This document shows positions 17,669 through 26,892 of a stretch of 64,000 bases of DNA, one piece after another. The first letter of the stretch is position 1, and every line of letters begins with the position of its first letter. Both the position numbers and the translations under genes were made by a program. The notes under the pieces are model-generated. The model did not search any database and was not told the origin of the DNA. It worked only from the letters and a program-made list of their open reading frames with translations. This DNA comes from CAIVAT01 sp037133475 (lineage in GTDB: Bacteria > Bacteroidota > Bacteroidia > Bacteroidales > FEN-979). The stretch lies in the NCBI GenBank assembly GCA_037133475.1, contig JBAXOB010000010.1:1-64000 (forward strand), in the 5' to 3' direction.

Positions 17669-18160
17669 TTAATCGGTAAAACCGACCCTGAGGTGGCTGC
17701 CATCGCAGAATGGCTTTTTCTTACTGCCCCCGCAACGGCAGATTGCCGCAACTTCGCCATCGATCTTGATCTTCTTTTTCTTGGCATCCCTGACGATGAA
17801 ATTCCCGGTGATCAGGGCAGGCCCGTTTTTGAGGATATGGACTCTGGCGAATTTGGATTTCATCTTAGCTGTGGCGCGTGGCTTGGAGGTGACGAATTTA
17901 TTGCTTTTCAGGTAGGTAAGCGCCCGGGAAGGACAGGTATCCACGATCTTCATGATCTCCTTGCTGTTCGAGGCATGAACATTGATCCATGGTTTTTTCT
18001 TGGAATTGAAGACTTCAGGCAAACCGATCAGACAATTGGCCGAGTGGATGCATAATTCCGGTTTCCAGAAAACGGTTACCTCACCATTGGAAAATTCCTT
18101 AATAGTATCTTTGTTTTTTTTGAACTCAGTGAGTTCTGCTTTCGTAACTTTGCTTGACAT
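17669..18160 (-). CDS. Two-domain iron-sulfur protein: divergent 4Fe-4S (Fer4_19-like) plus CDGSH
   Basis: A 163-residue protein with two iron-sulfur modules. The N-terminal half has Cys37, Cys43 and Cys76 in a pattern like the divergent mono-cluster ferredoxin family (ELCIHSANC ... VDTCPSRAL). The C-terminal half ends in a perfect CDGSH box, CRCGGSKKKPFCDGSH, with Cys141, Cys143, Cys152 and His156 as [2Fe-2S] ligands. No signal peptide is present. A redox or iron-sulfur sensing role is likely from the domains; partners are unknown. It is divergent from pdxH, and a TACCTTTA (18191-18184, minus strand) is a weak promoter candidate. Confidence 0.85.
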   Translation of the reverse strand: MSSKVTKAELTEFKKNKDTIKEFSNGEVTVFWKPELCIHSANCLIGLPEVFNSKKKPWINVHASNSKEIMKIVDTCPSRALTYLKSNKFVTSKPRATAKMKSKFARVHILKNGPALITGNFIVRDAKKKKIKIDGEVAAICRCGGSKKKPFCDGSHLRVGFTD

Positions 18161-18241
18161 AATTGAAAGGTTAAAATTTTCGTAAAGGTAAATATTAATT
18201 AAATTTAACCTATCATGAAGTAGTAATTTTTATGGTGTAAA

Positions 18242-18883
18242 ATGACAATAAATCTTTCTTCCCTTCGCAAAGATTACCGCTATTCCGTTCTGGATGAACA
18301 ATCTGTTAACCCCGACCCGGTTATACAGTTTTCACAATGGTTTCAGGATGCCCTGGATGCCGGAATCGATCACGCCAATGCCATGATCCTTTCGACGGCC
18401 GACCCTGAGGGGAACGTCTCGGCACGGGTGGTGCTGCTCAAGGGGGCGGATCAGCGCGGATTTACCTTTTTTACAAATTACCAGAGTAAAAAAGGGCTGC
18501 AACTGGCTTCGAACCCCAAGGCCGCCCTTACATTTCTCTGGATCGCCGTTGAACGGCAGGTCAGGATTGAAGGTGTGGTCAGCAAAGTTCCCCGAAAAGA
18601 ATCGGTGGCCTATTTCAATAGCCGCCCGCTCGACAGCCGCGTGAGTGCCTGCGTTTCACCTCAGTCGGCGGTGATCCCCGATCGTTCGTTCCTGGAGGCG
18701 ATGAAGGAGGGGTTTTTGCTCGACCTGGGGGATTCACCTGTCATATGCCCTGAAAATTGGGGTGGATACCTGGTGAAACCCACGATCATCGAATTCTGGC
18801 AGGGGAGGGAGGGGAGGCTCCACGACAGGCTCAGGTACCGGCTGGAGCGAAAGAAATGGATCCTGGAACGGCTTGCCCCCTGA
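18242..18883 (+). CDS. pdxH: Pyridoxamine 5'-phosphate oxidase
   Basis: A 213-residue FMN enzyme that oxidises pyridoxine or pyridoxamine 5'-phosphate to pyridoxal 5'-phosphate. Visible are the N-terminal LRKDYR, PNAMILSTAD-like strand, the SARVVLLKG FMN-binding segment, FFTNYQSKKG, WIAVERQVRIEG and the C-terminal WGGYLVKPTIIEFWQG and RLHDR. Length and motif order are standard. A strong hairpin terminator follows two bases after the stop. Confidence 0.95.
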   Translation: MTINLSSLRKDYRYSVLDEQSVNPDPVIQFSQWFQDALDAGIDHANAMILSTADPEGNVSARVVLLKGADQRGFTFFTNYQSKKGLQLASNPKAALTFLWIAVERQVRIEGVVSKVPRKESVAYFNSRPLDSRVSACVSPQSAVIPDRSFLEAMKEGFLLDLGDSPVICPENWGGYLVKPTIIEFWQGREGRLHDRLRYRLERKKWILERLAP

Positions 18884-18884
18884 T

Positions 18885-18918
18885 AAAAAACCCCGTGAAG
18901 GTTAGTCCACGGGGTTTT
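18885..18918. terminator. Intrinsic terminator between pdxH and the TonB-C-like gene
   Basis: AAAACCCCGTG pairs with CACGGGGTTTT around a 10-base loop, with A and T runs outside. It probably serves both convergent genes. Confidence 0.88.
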
Positions 18919-18946
18919 CTGAAAAGTCTGCCAGCGTTCTTCAATG

Positions 18947-19303
18947 CTATCCTACCAGTTTAAAGGTAATGTTGATCTTGTAATATTGATTATAAGGGAA
19001 TTTAACCTCCTTACAGATTACTTTTGAAAGCTGGGCTTTGATATCATCTGCAATCGCAGGGTTGTCACCCCACACTTTTTTAATCACCAGCTGCCCGTCG
19101 TCATTCATGACGAAAAGCACATCCACCGAGCCGGTTTCACCGTGTTTCAGGGCAGGCGCGGGATACTTCACGGTTTCGCTGATTACTTTCTGAATATGTT
19201 CGGCCGGAGCCAATGCAGGTTTTATGGCATAGGATGAAAATCCCGTGAACACCAGGATCATGGCGGTTAAAACCAGGGTCGGAATAACGTTTAATGTTTT
19301 CAT
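18947..19303 (-). CDS. Exported TonB-C-like domain protein
   Basis: A 118-residue protein with an N-terminal signal peptide (hydrophobic 7-20, likely cut after SSYA). The mature part resembles a lone TonB C-terminal domain: VKYPAPALKHGETGSVDVLFVMNDDGQL followed by a helix and the strand YYKINITFKL. It lacks the TonB membrane anchor and proline spacer, so it is not a TonB protein itself. Small proteins of this shape are common in Bacteroidota and their role is not established. It converges on pdxH and shares the hairpin at 18885. Confidence 0.72.
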   Translation of the reverse strand: MKTLNVIPTLVLTAMILVFTGFSSYAIKPALAPAEHIQKVISETVKYPAPALKHGETGSVDVLFVMNDDGQLVIKKVWGDNPAIADDIKAQLSKVICKEVKFPYNQYYKINITFKLVG

Positions 19304-19585
19304 GGTTGGTCTTTTTTTTGGTGGTTAATTGTCATTTTTGAAATCTGCTGATTTGACGGGTAACTTTCGATAATGTTACAAAACAGTTAACTTTTTAACA
19401 TATGTTTAACACCTTGGTACATCATCAAAGATAAACCCATTAACACATTGAAAACAAATAATATCGGTGACCGTCACACGATCAGGTGTGAACCGGCGAG
19501 GAGAATGGATGAACGAAATTCATCCATGTGAACCGTTGAAAATTTCCGGTAAAACAGCCTGGTTTCAGGACGAAAACAGGGAAGC

Positions 19586-20689
19586 CTATTTGGGTTGTCC
19601 GGTGGGATTCATTTGCTGGACCTTGATCTTGTCCTTATCGGTGATGCCTGACAGGACCTGGATGTTGATCCCGTCGGAAAGACCGGTCTTGATCAGCCTC
19701 TTCTGGAATTTCTGGTTGGAGGTTTCCACCTCCACGTAGGTGGAGTCACCCTGGAAAACAAGGTCTGCCTCCTTCACGGCCAGCACGTTGCTGCGGCGGT
19801 CGAGAACGATGTCGGCATTGGCGCTGTAACCCGCGCGGATAAACTGTGCCTCCTTGAGCCTGACATCGGCTTTGATTTCAAATTGTACCGCGCCGTTCTC
19901 CAGCACCCCTTTCGGGGAGATGTACTTCAGCTCAGCATGAAAGGTGTCGTTTTCGATGGCCCCGATGGTAAGCAGCAGGTCCATCCCCGGCTTTATCTTG
20001 CCGACCTCGGTTTCGTCAACTTTTCCCTGGAAGATCATATCCCCCACATCGGCGATGGTGGCGATGGTAGTACCTGCATTGAAGGTGTTGGTTTCAATGA
20101 CCGAATTGCCAACCTTCACGGGGATATCCAGGATCATGCCGTTGATGGTCGACCGGATGAGGGTGTTGGTTGTTTTTCCCGATTTTTTGTTGACCCCTTC
20201 GCGGATCAGCTCCAGGTTTGCCTCAGCGGCATCCACCTCCTGCTTCGCATTTTTAAAACTGACCTGTGCCTGCTGGTTGTCGACAGCCGAGATGACCCCC
20301 TGGCTGAAGAGTTTCGACTGCCTGTCGAAGTTGAGCTTGGCATCGTCGAAGGCGATCTTCGCCCGTTCGAGGCGGGCTTCCGCATTATTCAGGTTGATCA
20401 GGTCGGGGATGATCCTCACCCGGGCGATCACCTCGCCCTCCCTTACGTTTTTACCTGCCAGGACGAATATCTCCTCGACAATCCCCGAAACCTGGGGTTT
20501 GATCTCAATCTCCTTCCTCGGGATCACCGATCCTGTTGCAACAGTTTTTTTGGTAATATTGGTTAAAAAGGGCTTCTCTGTCTGGTATACTACGGGCTTG
20601 ACCTGTGATTTCCGGTATAGGTAAAAGAGGGTTGCCGCGAACACCGCCAGGATGAGAATGAGAATCGAGATTTTGATGAATTTTTTCAT
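19586..20689 (-). CDS. Periplasmic adaptor (HlyD/MacA-like) of an ABC exporter
   Basis: A 367-residue membrane fusion protein. Residues 7-25 form a signal anchor. A lipoyl half-motif follows (PQVSGIVEEIFVLAGKNVREGEVIARV), then an alpha-hairpin of about residues 105-165, the second lipoyl half (LIRSTINGMILDIPVKVGNSV) and beta-barrel domains to the end. This is the MacA architecture. It is the last gene of a leftward operon with two MacB-like permeases and an ATPase. No TolC gene lies in the cluster, so the outer-membrane partner must be encoded elsewhere. Confidence 0.88.
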   Translation of the reverse strand: MKKFIKISILILILAVFAATLFYLYRKSQVKPVVYQTEKPFLTNITKKTVATGSVIPRKEIEIKPQVSGIVEEIFVLAGKNVREGEVIARVRIIPDLINLNNAEARLERAKIAFDDAKLNFDRQSKLFSQGVISAVDNQQAQVSFKNAKQEVDAAEANLELIREGVNKKSGKTTNTLIRSTINGMILDIPVKVGNSVIETNTFNAGTTIATIADVGDMIFQGKVDETEVGKIKPGMDLLLTIGAIENDTFHAELKYISPKGVLENGAVQFEIKADVRLKEAQFIRAGYSANADIVLDRRSNVLAVKEADLVFQGDSTYVEVETSNQKFQKRLIKTGLSDGINIQVLSGITDKDKIKVQQMNPTGQPK

Positions 20690-20771
20690 GGAAAATATTT
20701 GACTTGTTGGATGTAGCTGTATTAGTTTTTCTGGGTATTTAATCCTTGTATTGGTTAATTATGCGTTTTAT

Positions 20772-20856
20772 TTAACCACAATGACACCATGATTTACACC
20801 ATGTTCACAACGGAACCCATTGTGACCTTTGTGCCCTCTTTGTGCCATAGTGGTAA
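20772..20856. repeat. Dispersed CACAATG palindromic element, copy 1
   Basis: About 85 bases beginning AACCACAATG and ending CATAGTGGTTA-like sequence, with internal CAC(A/C)ATG words on the left and (C/A)ATTGTG or TTTGTG words on the right. It can fold into a long imperfect hairpin. It lies between the adaptor and a permease gene of one operon. Confidence 0.8.
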
Positions 20857-20957
20857 ATTTTTAATCCTTATTGAAATATAAACCAATTCTTACCTGTAAT
20901 TCTTTCCTATTGTGACCTACTGTGCCTACTGTGGTGAAAAAGTCACAGCAGCGAACC

Positions 20958-22220
20958 TCACTCATACCTCAGCGCATCAATCGGCTTGATCGACACCGCC
21001 CGCGAAGCGGGGATGAGCCCGGCAACCGCACCCGAAACGATCAGGATCGTCAAAGCCCTCACTGCAACCGCAAAATCGATCCCCGGGTGAATAAACATCT
21101 CGGTATTGGCCCCGGTGGATCCAAGCAGGTAATTGATCAGCTCCAACAGGCCTACCCCGATTACCAGTCCGAAATAGCCGGCAAAGGTGGTGAGGGCAAC
21201 CGATTCGGTGATGATCTGGGTGATGATATTCCTGGGAGTCGCGCCCAGGGCGCGCTGGATGCCGATCTCCTTTGTTCGTTCCTTGACAACGACCAGCATG
21301 ATGTTGCTGACGCCGATCACGCCTGCCAGCAGCGTACCTGTGCCGACAATCCATACCAGCAGCCTGATGCCGAAGAAGAGCCCCTGCATCTGTTCAAACT
21401 CCTTCTGCAGGTTGAAGTGCCCCACCGCCGATTCGTCGGCAGGGGAGATGGAGTGGCGCTGTTTCAGCAGCCTGATGGCCTTTTGTTCCACCACTGCCAC
21501 CTGGATGTCATCCTGCGAGGTGATGGAGAAAAATCCCACGGCGTTTCCGTAATTGTAGGTTCGCTGCAGGGTGGTAAAAGGAAGGTAGATATTCTGGTTC
21601 TCCTGCTCCGCCTGCTCCCCGGTGCGCTTTGACTTAAACACCCCGATGATCTTGAAATAGACTCCCTGTATCTGGATATACTGGTTGACAGGGTTTTCTG
21701 TTTTTGTAAACAGGATATCCACCACCCGGGTGCCGATGACGGCCACCTTTCGCTTCTCGCGGATATCCAGGTCGTCGACAAAACGCCCCTTAACGAAATT
21801 CAGCGGGTCGATTTTGTTGAATGCCGGGTAATCGCCCATAATGTTGAAAATGCCCGATTTCAATCCCCTGATGACATTGTTGGATTGCCTGAATCCGCCC
21901 GCCTGTATCCTGGGAGCCAGGTATTTGATCTCGGGAATGGAATGTGCCAGTGCGATCGCATCCTCGTTTTCAAAATTATAACCTCTTCCCCTGGGAAACC
22001 CTTTGAAGGGTATACTGGTTTGCTGGGTCCAGATAAATACGCTGTTGGTGGCCATGTCGCCGAAATTCTGCGTGACGCCATGCTGCAGCCCCCTGCCCGA
22101 TCCCAGCATGATCACCAGCATGAAGATTCCCCAGAATACGCCAAACGCAGTGAGAAATGTACGGAGCTTGTTTTTGCTCAGCACATGATAGATCTCCTGC
22201 CATCGGTCAAGGTCAAACAT
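20958..22220 (-). CDS. ABC transporter permease, MacB-like (second)
   Basis: A 420-residue MacB/FtsX-type permease. It has an N-terminal helix (about 20-42, LRTFLTAFGVFWGIFMLVIML), a large extracytoplasmic domain (about 45-285) and three C-terminal helices with the conserved VGVSNIMLVVVKERTKEIGIQRALGATPRNI between them (about 300-330). It parallels the permease at 22396, with which it probably forms a heterodimer. The final segment PASRAVSIKPIDALRYE is the usual family ending. It is separated from both operon neighbours by dispersed palindromic repeats. Confidence 0.9.
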   Translation of the reverse strand: MFDLDRWQEIYHVLSKNKLRTFLTAFGVFWGIFMLVIMLGSGRGLQHGVTQNFGDMATNSVFIWTQQTSIPFKGFPRGRGYNFENEDAIALAHSIPEIKYLAPRIQAGGFRQSNNVIRGLKSGIFNIMGDYPAFNKIDPLNFVKGRFVDDLDIREKRKVAVIGTRVVDILFTKTENPVNQYIQIQGVYFKIIGVFKSKRTGEQAEQENQNIYLPFTTLQRTYNYGNAVGFFSITSQDDIQVAVVEQKAIRLLKQRHSISPADESAVGHFNLQKEFEQMQGLFFGIRLLVWIVGTGTLLAGVIGVSNIMLVVVKERTKEIGIQRALGATPRNIITQIITESVALTTFAGYFGLVIGVGLLELINYLLGSTGANTEMFIHPGIDFAVAVRALTILIVSGAVAGLIPASRAVSIKPIDALRYE

Positions 22221-22308
22221 GGGTTGTGTTTTGTAAGATTGATAGTTGGTTTAATTGTTCGTCGTTTTCCCCTTAGGAGACTGTTTCCCTGATTTATGCA
22301 TTTACATA

Positions 22309-22391
22309 AACCACAAAGTTCACAATGTTTTACACAATGGTCACAATGAAATCCTTTGTGTTCATGGTGCCTACATGGCGTCGTTGTGGTT
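22309..22391. repeat. Dispersed CACAATG palindromic element, copy 2
   Basis: About 83 bases with AACCACAAAGTTCACAATG on the left and CGTTGTGGTTA on the right, the same word order as the copies at 20772, 41362 and 42491. It fills most of the gap between the two permease genes. Confidence 0.82.
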
Positions 22392-22395
22392 ATCA

Positions 22396-23634
22396 TCATT
22401 CATCCCTCAGCGCCTCCACGGGCTTTACCCGGGCGGCCTTCATCGCCGGGAAAAAGCCTGCGATGGCGCCGGCAATTACCAGCAGGACAGTGGCCATGAG
22501 GGCAATGGAAAAATCGGCTTCCGGGTTTTTGAAAAACTGGGTTGGCGGCATTTTTTTTGATACCAACTCCAGCACGCCAACCCCCAGCACCAGCCCGATA
22601 TATCCTGCAAAGGAGGTGATCACCACCGCCTCCTGCATGATCAGGCCGACGATCGACCAGGGAGTCGCCCCCAGCGATTTGCGGATGCCGATCTCCTTGG
22701 TGCGCTCCTTGACCACGATCATCATGATGTTGCTTACCCCCACAATGCCGGCGACAATGGTCCCGATGCCGATGATCCAGATAAACAGCCGGATCCCGGC
22801 AAACAGCGATTTGAATTTCCTCACCTCCTCATTCTTGTTCCAGATGTCCACGGCCCGGTTGTCGTCCATGTCGAAGGTGTGCATTTTCGAGAGCAGCGCC
22901 CGCGACTGTTTGATCATCAGGTCGGCCTCCTGCGCGGAGGCATCGCCGGTGGTAAAGGATATCTGGTTGATGACATTTTCGCCCTGGAACACCCGCTGGG
23001 CCGTCGATATCGGGATATAGATGCGCTTCTGCTCGTCATCGTTCCTGCTGAAATCCCTGAAAATGCCGACCACCTTGAACAGCACCCCGTTGATCTTGAT
23101 ATATTTTCCCATGGCAACCGTATCGGTTCCCTTGAACAGTCCCGATTTCACCTTTTCGCCGATCACAGCCACCTTCCTGAATTCATTGATGTCGATGTTG
23201 TTCAGGAACCGCCCCTGGATCATCTCGAGTTCCTTGATAAACCCGTAATCGGGATGACAGGGCGAGAGGAAGAAGGAGCCGTACTCGTTTTTATAGGAGA
23301 CCAGGTTGTTTCCCAGGAACAGCCTTGCCGAAATATGGTCTGGCCCGTTGACCGTTGTCTTGATCGATTTGTAATCTTCATTGGTAAATTTTATCTGCCG
23401 GCCGATCTTGAGTCCTTTGTACTGCAGGCTTGTTTTCCCGCTGCTGATCCACACGCCGTTGGTGGCGCCCCCCTTGAACTGCTCCTTAACCCCGTTCTCG
23501 AGCCCGGCGCCGGAGCCAAGCAGCACGATCAGCATAAAGATCCCCCAGGCAACGCTGAAGCCTGTCAGGAAGGTGCGAAGCTTGTTCTTCCTGACGGTAC
23601 TGTAGATCTCCTGCCATTTATCGATCTCGAACAT
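22396..23634 (-). CDS. ABC transporter permease, MacB-like (first)
   Basis: A 412-residue MacB/FtsX-type permease. The N-terminal helix (LRTFLTGFSVAWGIFMLIVLLG, about 20-41) precedes a large periplasmic domain. The C-terminal part has the MMIVVKERTKEIGIRKSLGATPWSI motif (about 293-316) between the last three helices, and ends in FPAMKAARVKPVEALRDE. It follows the ATPase by 50 bases. The sequence is clearly related to the second permease throughout, which suggests an old tandem duplication. Confidence 0.9.
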   Translation of the reverse strand: MFEIDKWQEIYSTVRKNKLRTFLTGFSVAWGIFMLIVLLGSGAGLENGVKEQFKGGATNGVWISSGKTSLQYKGLKIGRQIKFTNEDYKSIKTTVNGPDHISARLFLGNNLVSYKNEYGSFFLSPCHPDYGFIKELEMIQGRFLNNIDINEFRKVAVIGEKVKSGLFKGTDTVAMGKYIKINGVLFKVVGIFRDFSRNDDEQKRIYIPISTAQRVFQGENVINQISFTTGDASAQEADLMIKQSRALLSKMHTFDMDDNRAVDIWNKNEEVRKFKSLFAGIRLFIWIIGIGTIVAGIVGVSNIMMIVVKERTKEIGIRKSLGATPWSIVGLIMQEAVVITSFAGYIGLVLGVGVLELVSKKMPPTQFFKNPEADFSIALMATVLLVIAGAIAGFFPAMKAARVKPVEALRDE

Positions 23635-23684
23635 TCCCTGTTGATTTTTAGGGTTTTGCTCCCGGAAAACACCGGGAGGGGTGA

Positions 23685-24362
23685 CTAATTGTTTACCACG
23701 ATCTCCGTGATATTCCCGTCGGTGATCCTGACGGTTTTCTGGGTGCGCAGCGCGATATCATGTTCGTGGGTCACAATGATCATGGTTATTCCCGTCGCAT
23801 TGATCTCCTGGAGCAGATCCATCACCTCCAGCGAGGTTTTGGAATCCAGCGCCCCGGTTGGCTCATCCGCCAGGATAACCTTAGGATTCCCGATCAGCGC
23901 CCGGGCAATGGCCACGCGCTGTTTCTGGCCTCCCGACATCTCGTTGGGCAAATGGTGCGCCCAGTCGGCCAGCCCCATGCGGTCGAGGTATTCCATGGCG
24001 ATCAGGTTCCGCTTCTTCCTTGGGATATTCTGGTAATAGAGGGGCAGGGCGACATTCTCCATCGCATTTTTAAAGGAGACCAGGTTGAACGACTGGAATA
24101 CGAACCCAACCATCCTGTTGCGCAGTTGGGCTGCTTTCCGCTCGCTCAGCCGGTTGATGAACTCGCCATTTAAAAAATATTCACCGGAGTCATAATCATC
24201 CAGGATGCCCAGGATGTTTAACAGCGTCGATTTCCCCGAACCCGAGGCACCCATAATGGAGATCATCTCTCCCTGGGCGATCTCCAGGTTGATACCCTTG
24301 AGAACATGTAAACTGTTCTGCCCTGTAACGTAGGATTTGTGAACTTGCCTGATCTGGATCAT
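23685..24362 (-). CDS. ABC transporter ATP-binding protein (MacB/LolD type)
   Basis: A 225-residue ATPase subunit. Walker A is GASGSGKSTLLN (about 36-47), the signature is MSGGQKQRVAIARAL (about 141-155), Walker B is VILADEPTGALDS and the switch histidine lies in VTHEHD. It energises the two permeases downstream. The system probably exports a lipoprotein, peptide or toxic compound in a mechanotransmission manner, as MacB does; the cargo is unknown. It heads the operon. Confidence 0.92.
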   Translation of the reverse strand: MIQIRQVHKSYVTGQNSLHVLKGINLEIAQGEMISIMGASGSGKSTLLNILGILDDYDSGEYFLNGEFINRLSERKAAQLRNRMVGFVFQSFNLVSFKNAMENVALPLYYQNIPRKKRNLIAMEYLDRMGLADWAHHLPNEMSGGQKQRVAIARALIGNPKVILADEPTGALDSKTSLEVMDLLQEINATGITMIIVTHEHDIALRTQKTVRITDGNITEIVVNN

Positions 24363-24773
24363 GAGATGTTTTGCCTGTGATTTTGCCCGAATAGGATTGT
24401 GCTGTAATTAATCCTGATATTATCCAAAGGTTATGTTTTTTATCCGGCCCGCGAAAAAAAATCGATAACCACCGTGATGTGTTGGACCAAACAGCCTGTA
24501 AACAGGATATAAACCGAAAATAGACGCTCAAAGAGCAAAAAGGTTACAGCAGAACGCATGGTTTTTAAATCTTTCCAATAACTTTGCAGGGAGGAGCGGA
24601 GCGTATTGCTTACCCATGAAACTAAGAATGCAAAATGCCCGCAATGCATCCCTTTGTGAACATTGTTGAAATCATTGTGATCATTGTGGTTCCATTAAAT
24701 CTCTGAATTAGGGGACCCGGGTATTTAAGAAAACCAATAAAATACAAAGCAGACTCTAAACAAATAACTCTTT
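24363..24773. other. Intergenic region upstream of the ABC operon and the M3 peptidase
   Basis: A 411-base AT-rich gap between divergent genes. It contains half of a CACAATG-family palindrome at 24651-24692. No gene or clear TTG/TAnnTTTG promoter was found on either strand. Confidence 0.6.
24651..24692. repeat. CACAATG palindromic element, half copy
   Basis: The stretch from CCTTTGTGAACATTG to CATTGTGGTT corresponds to the right arm of the full elements. The left arm is missing, suggesting decay or a deletion. Confidence 0.6.
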
Positions 24774-26882
24774 ATGAAAACATTTTTATTGACAAGTATG
24801 GCCGTGGCTATCGTGTTTTTCTCAGGGTGCAAACCTGCGAAAAAGGCCGGAAATCCTTTTTTTGCCGAATATGACACGCCCTTCCAGGTTCCGCCTTTTG
24901 ACAAGATCGACACCTCGCACTATATGCCGGCATTTGTCGAAGGGATCCGCCAGCACAACGCCGAGATTGATTCCATCGTAAACAACCCGGCAGCCCCCGG
25001 GTTTGAAAACACCATCCTGGCTTATGACAAATCTGGCAAACTGCTGACCAGGGTCAGCAAGGTATTCAATAACCTGAACGAAGCGGAGACCAACAAGCAG
25101 ATGCAGGCCATCGCGCGCCGGCTCAGTCCGCTTACCTCAAAGCACAATGATGATATTTCCCTGAATGAAAAGCTGTTTGCAAAGATCAAGGCGGTATATG
25201 AAAAACGCCACGAGCTGAAACTCGACAGCCAGCAGGTGCGCGTGGTGGAAAAATATTTCCGCGATTTTGAACGGCAGGGAGCCAACCTGTCCGCCGATAA
25301 AAAGGAGCAGCTGCGCAACCTCAACTCCCAGCTGGCCATGCTCTCCCTGACCTTCGGGGAGAACCTGCTCGCCGAGACGAACGAAAATTTCAAGTTGGTT
25401 GTCGAGAATAAAAAAGACCTGGATGGTCTGCCCCAGAGCGTTATCGACGGGGCCGCCGAAACAGCCAAAGAAAAGGGACTCACGGGAAAATGGGTTTTTA
25501 CCCTGTCGAAACCCAGTATGATCCCCTTCCTTCAGTATGCCAAAAACCGTGAACTGCGGGAAAAGATTTACAGGGGTTACTTTATGCGCGGCAACAACGG
25601 GAACAAGAATGACAACAAAGCTACTGTTGCAAAGCTTATCAACCTGAGGGTTCAGAAGGCGAAATTGCTGGGGTATGACAGCTATGCCGCCTATGTGGTA
25701 GATGAAAATATGGCCAAAACACCTAAGAATGTCAACGATTTCCTGGCAAAGCTCTGGACGGCAGCCCTGCCTGTTGCCAAACAGGAGGTAGCGGAGATGC
25801 AGAAGATCATCGACCGTGAGGGAGGCAAATTCAAATTGCAGCCCTGGGACTGGTGGTATTATGCAGAGATCATCCACAAGGAAAAATACAACCTGGACGA
25901 AACCGAGCTGAAGCCCTATTTCAGCCTTTCCAATGTTCGCGAAGGGATGTTCATGGTCGCCAACAAATTATACGGGATTACCTTTACGAAACGTACCGAT
26001 CTTCCTGTCTTCCAGAAGGATGTAGAGACTTTCGAGGTCAAGGAGGCCGATGGCAGCCACCTGGGGGTGTTATACCTCGATTATTACCCGCGTGCAGGCA
26101 AGCGCGGCGGCGCCTGGTGTACCGATTTCCGTTCGGCAGGATGGGAAAACGGGAAAAAGGTCACCCCGGTGATGTCGGTTACCTGCAATGTCTCGAAACC
26201 GACTGCCGACATGCCCGCCCTTTTGAGCTGGGATGAAACGACGACGCTTTTCCACGAGTTCGGACATGCCCTGCACGGGCTGTTCACCGAAGGCAAATAC
26301 ACCCGTACGGCAGGCAATGTTCCGCAGGATTACGTGGAGATGCCGTCGCAGGTTAACGAAAACTGGGCCGGCGACCCGCGGGTACTGAAAGCCTATGCAA
26401 AACATTATAAAACCGGCGAGGCCATTCCCGACCAGCTGATCGAAAAAATTGAGAAGAGCGCCCTGTTCAACCAGGGATTTACCACTGTCGAATACCTGGC
26501 GGCCTCGATCCTCGATATGGATTACCATGGACTCACCGAGCCTGTGGAGCCCGAAATCGAGAAGTTTGAGACCAACGCCATGTCGAAGATCGGCCTGATC
26601 CCCGAAATCCTGCCGCGTTACCGTACCACCTATTTTGCCCATATCTTCGACGGTGAATACGCAGCCGGCTATTACGTGTATATCTGGGCCGCCGTGCTGG
26701 ATGCCGATGCGTTCGATGCCTTCAGGTCATCGGGCGATATCTACAACCATCAGCTGGCAGCACGTTTCAGGAAATACTGTCTTGCCGAATCGGGGAACGA
26801 CGAAGGAATGGTCCAGTACCGCAAATTCAGGGGACAGGATCCCTCCATCGAGCCGCTGCTGAAACGTCGCGGGTTAAAATAA
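24774..26882 (+). CDS. M3 family metallopeptidase (peptidyl-dipeptidase Dcp-like), lipoprotein
   Basis: A 702-residue zinc peptidase of family M3 (thimet oligopeptidase/Dcp). The catalytic motif is HEFGH at residues 494-498 in TTLFHEFGHALHGLF, with the downstream glutamate in the VEMPSQVNENW segment. The N-terminus has a lipobox, FFSGC, with lipidated Cys19, so the enzyme is membrane-anchored in the envelope; E. coli Dcp has no such lipobox. It probably trims oligopeptides during protein utilisation. The DsrE gene starts 10 bases later. Confidence 0.93.
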   Translation: MKTFLLTSMAVAIVFFSGCKPAKKAGNPFFAEYDTPFQVPPFDKIDTSHYMPAFVEGIRQHNAEIDSIVNNPAAPGFENTILAYDKSGKLLTRVSKVFNNLNEAETNKQMQAIARRLSPLTSKHNDDISLNEKLFAKIKAVYEKRHELKLDSQQVRVVEKYFRDFERQGANLSADKKEQLRNLNSQLAMLSLTFGENLLAETNENFKLVVENKKDLDGLPQSVIDGAAETAKEKGLTGKWVFTLSKPSMIPFLQYAKNRELREKIYRGYFMRGNNGNKNDNKATVAKLINLRVQKAKLLGYDSYAAYVVDENMAKTPKNVNDFLAKLWTAALPVAKQEVAEMQKIIDREGGKFKLQPWDWWYYAEIIHKEKYNLDETELKPYFSLSNVREGMFMVANKLYGITFTKRTDLPVFQKDVETFEVKEADGSHLGVLYLDYYPRAGKRGGAWCTDFRSAGWENGKKVTPVMSVTCNVSKPTADMPALLSWDETTTLFHEFGHALHGLFTEGKYTRTAGNVPQDYVEMPSQVNENWAGDPRVLKAYAKHYKTGEAIPDQLIEKIEKSALFNQGFTTVEYLAASILDMDYHGLTEPVEPEIEKFETNAMSKIGLIPEILPRYRTTYFAHIFDGEYAAGYYVYIWAAVLDADAFDAFRSSGDIYNHQLAARFRKYCLAESGNDEGMVQYRKFRGQDPSIEPLLKRRGLK

Positions 26883-26892
26883 GGTAAATGGT

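Noticed and set aside
20958..23634. Assembly duplication of the permease genes
   Set aside because: The two permeases are related but clearly different in sequence, so they are paralogs and not an artefact.
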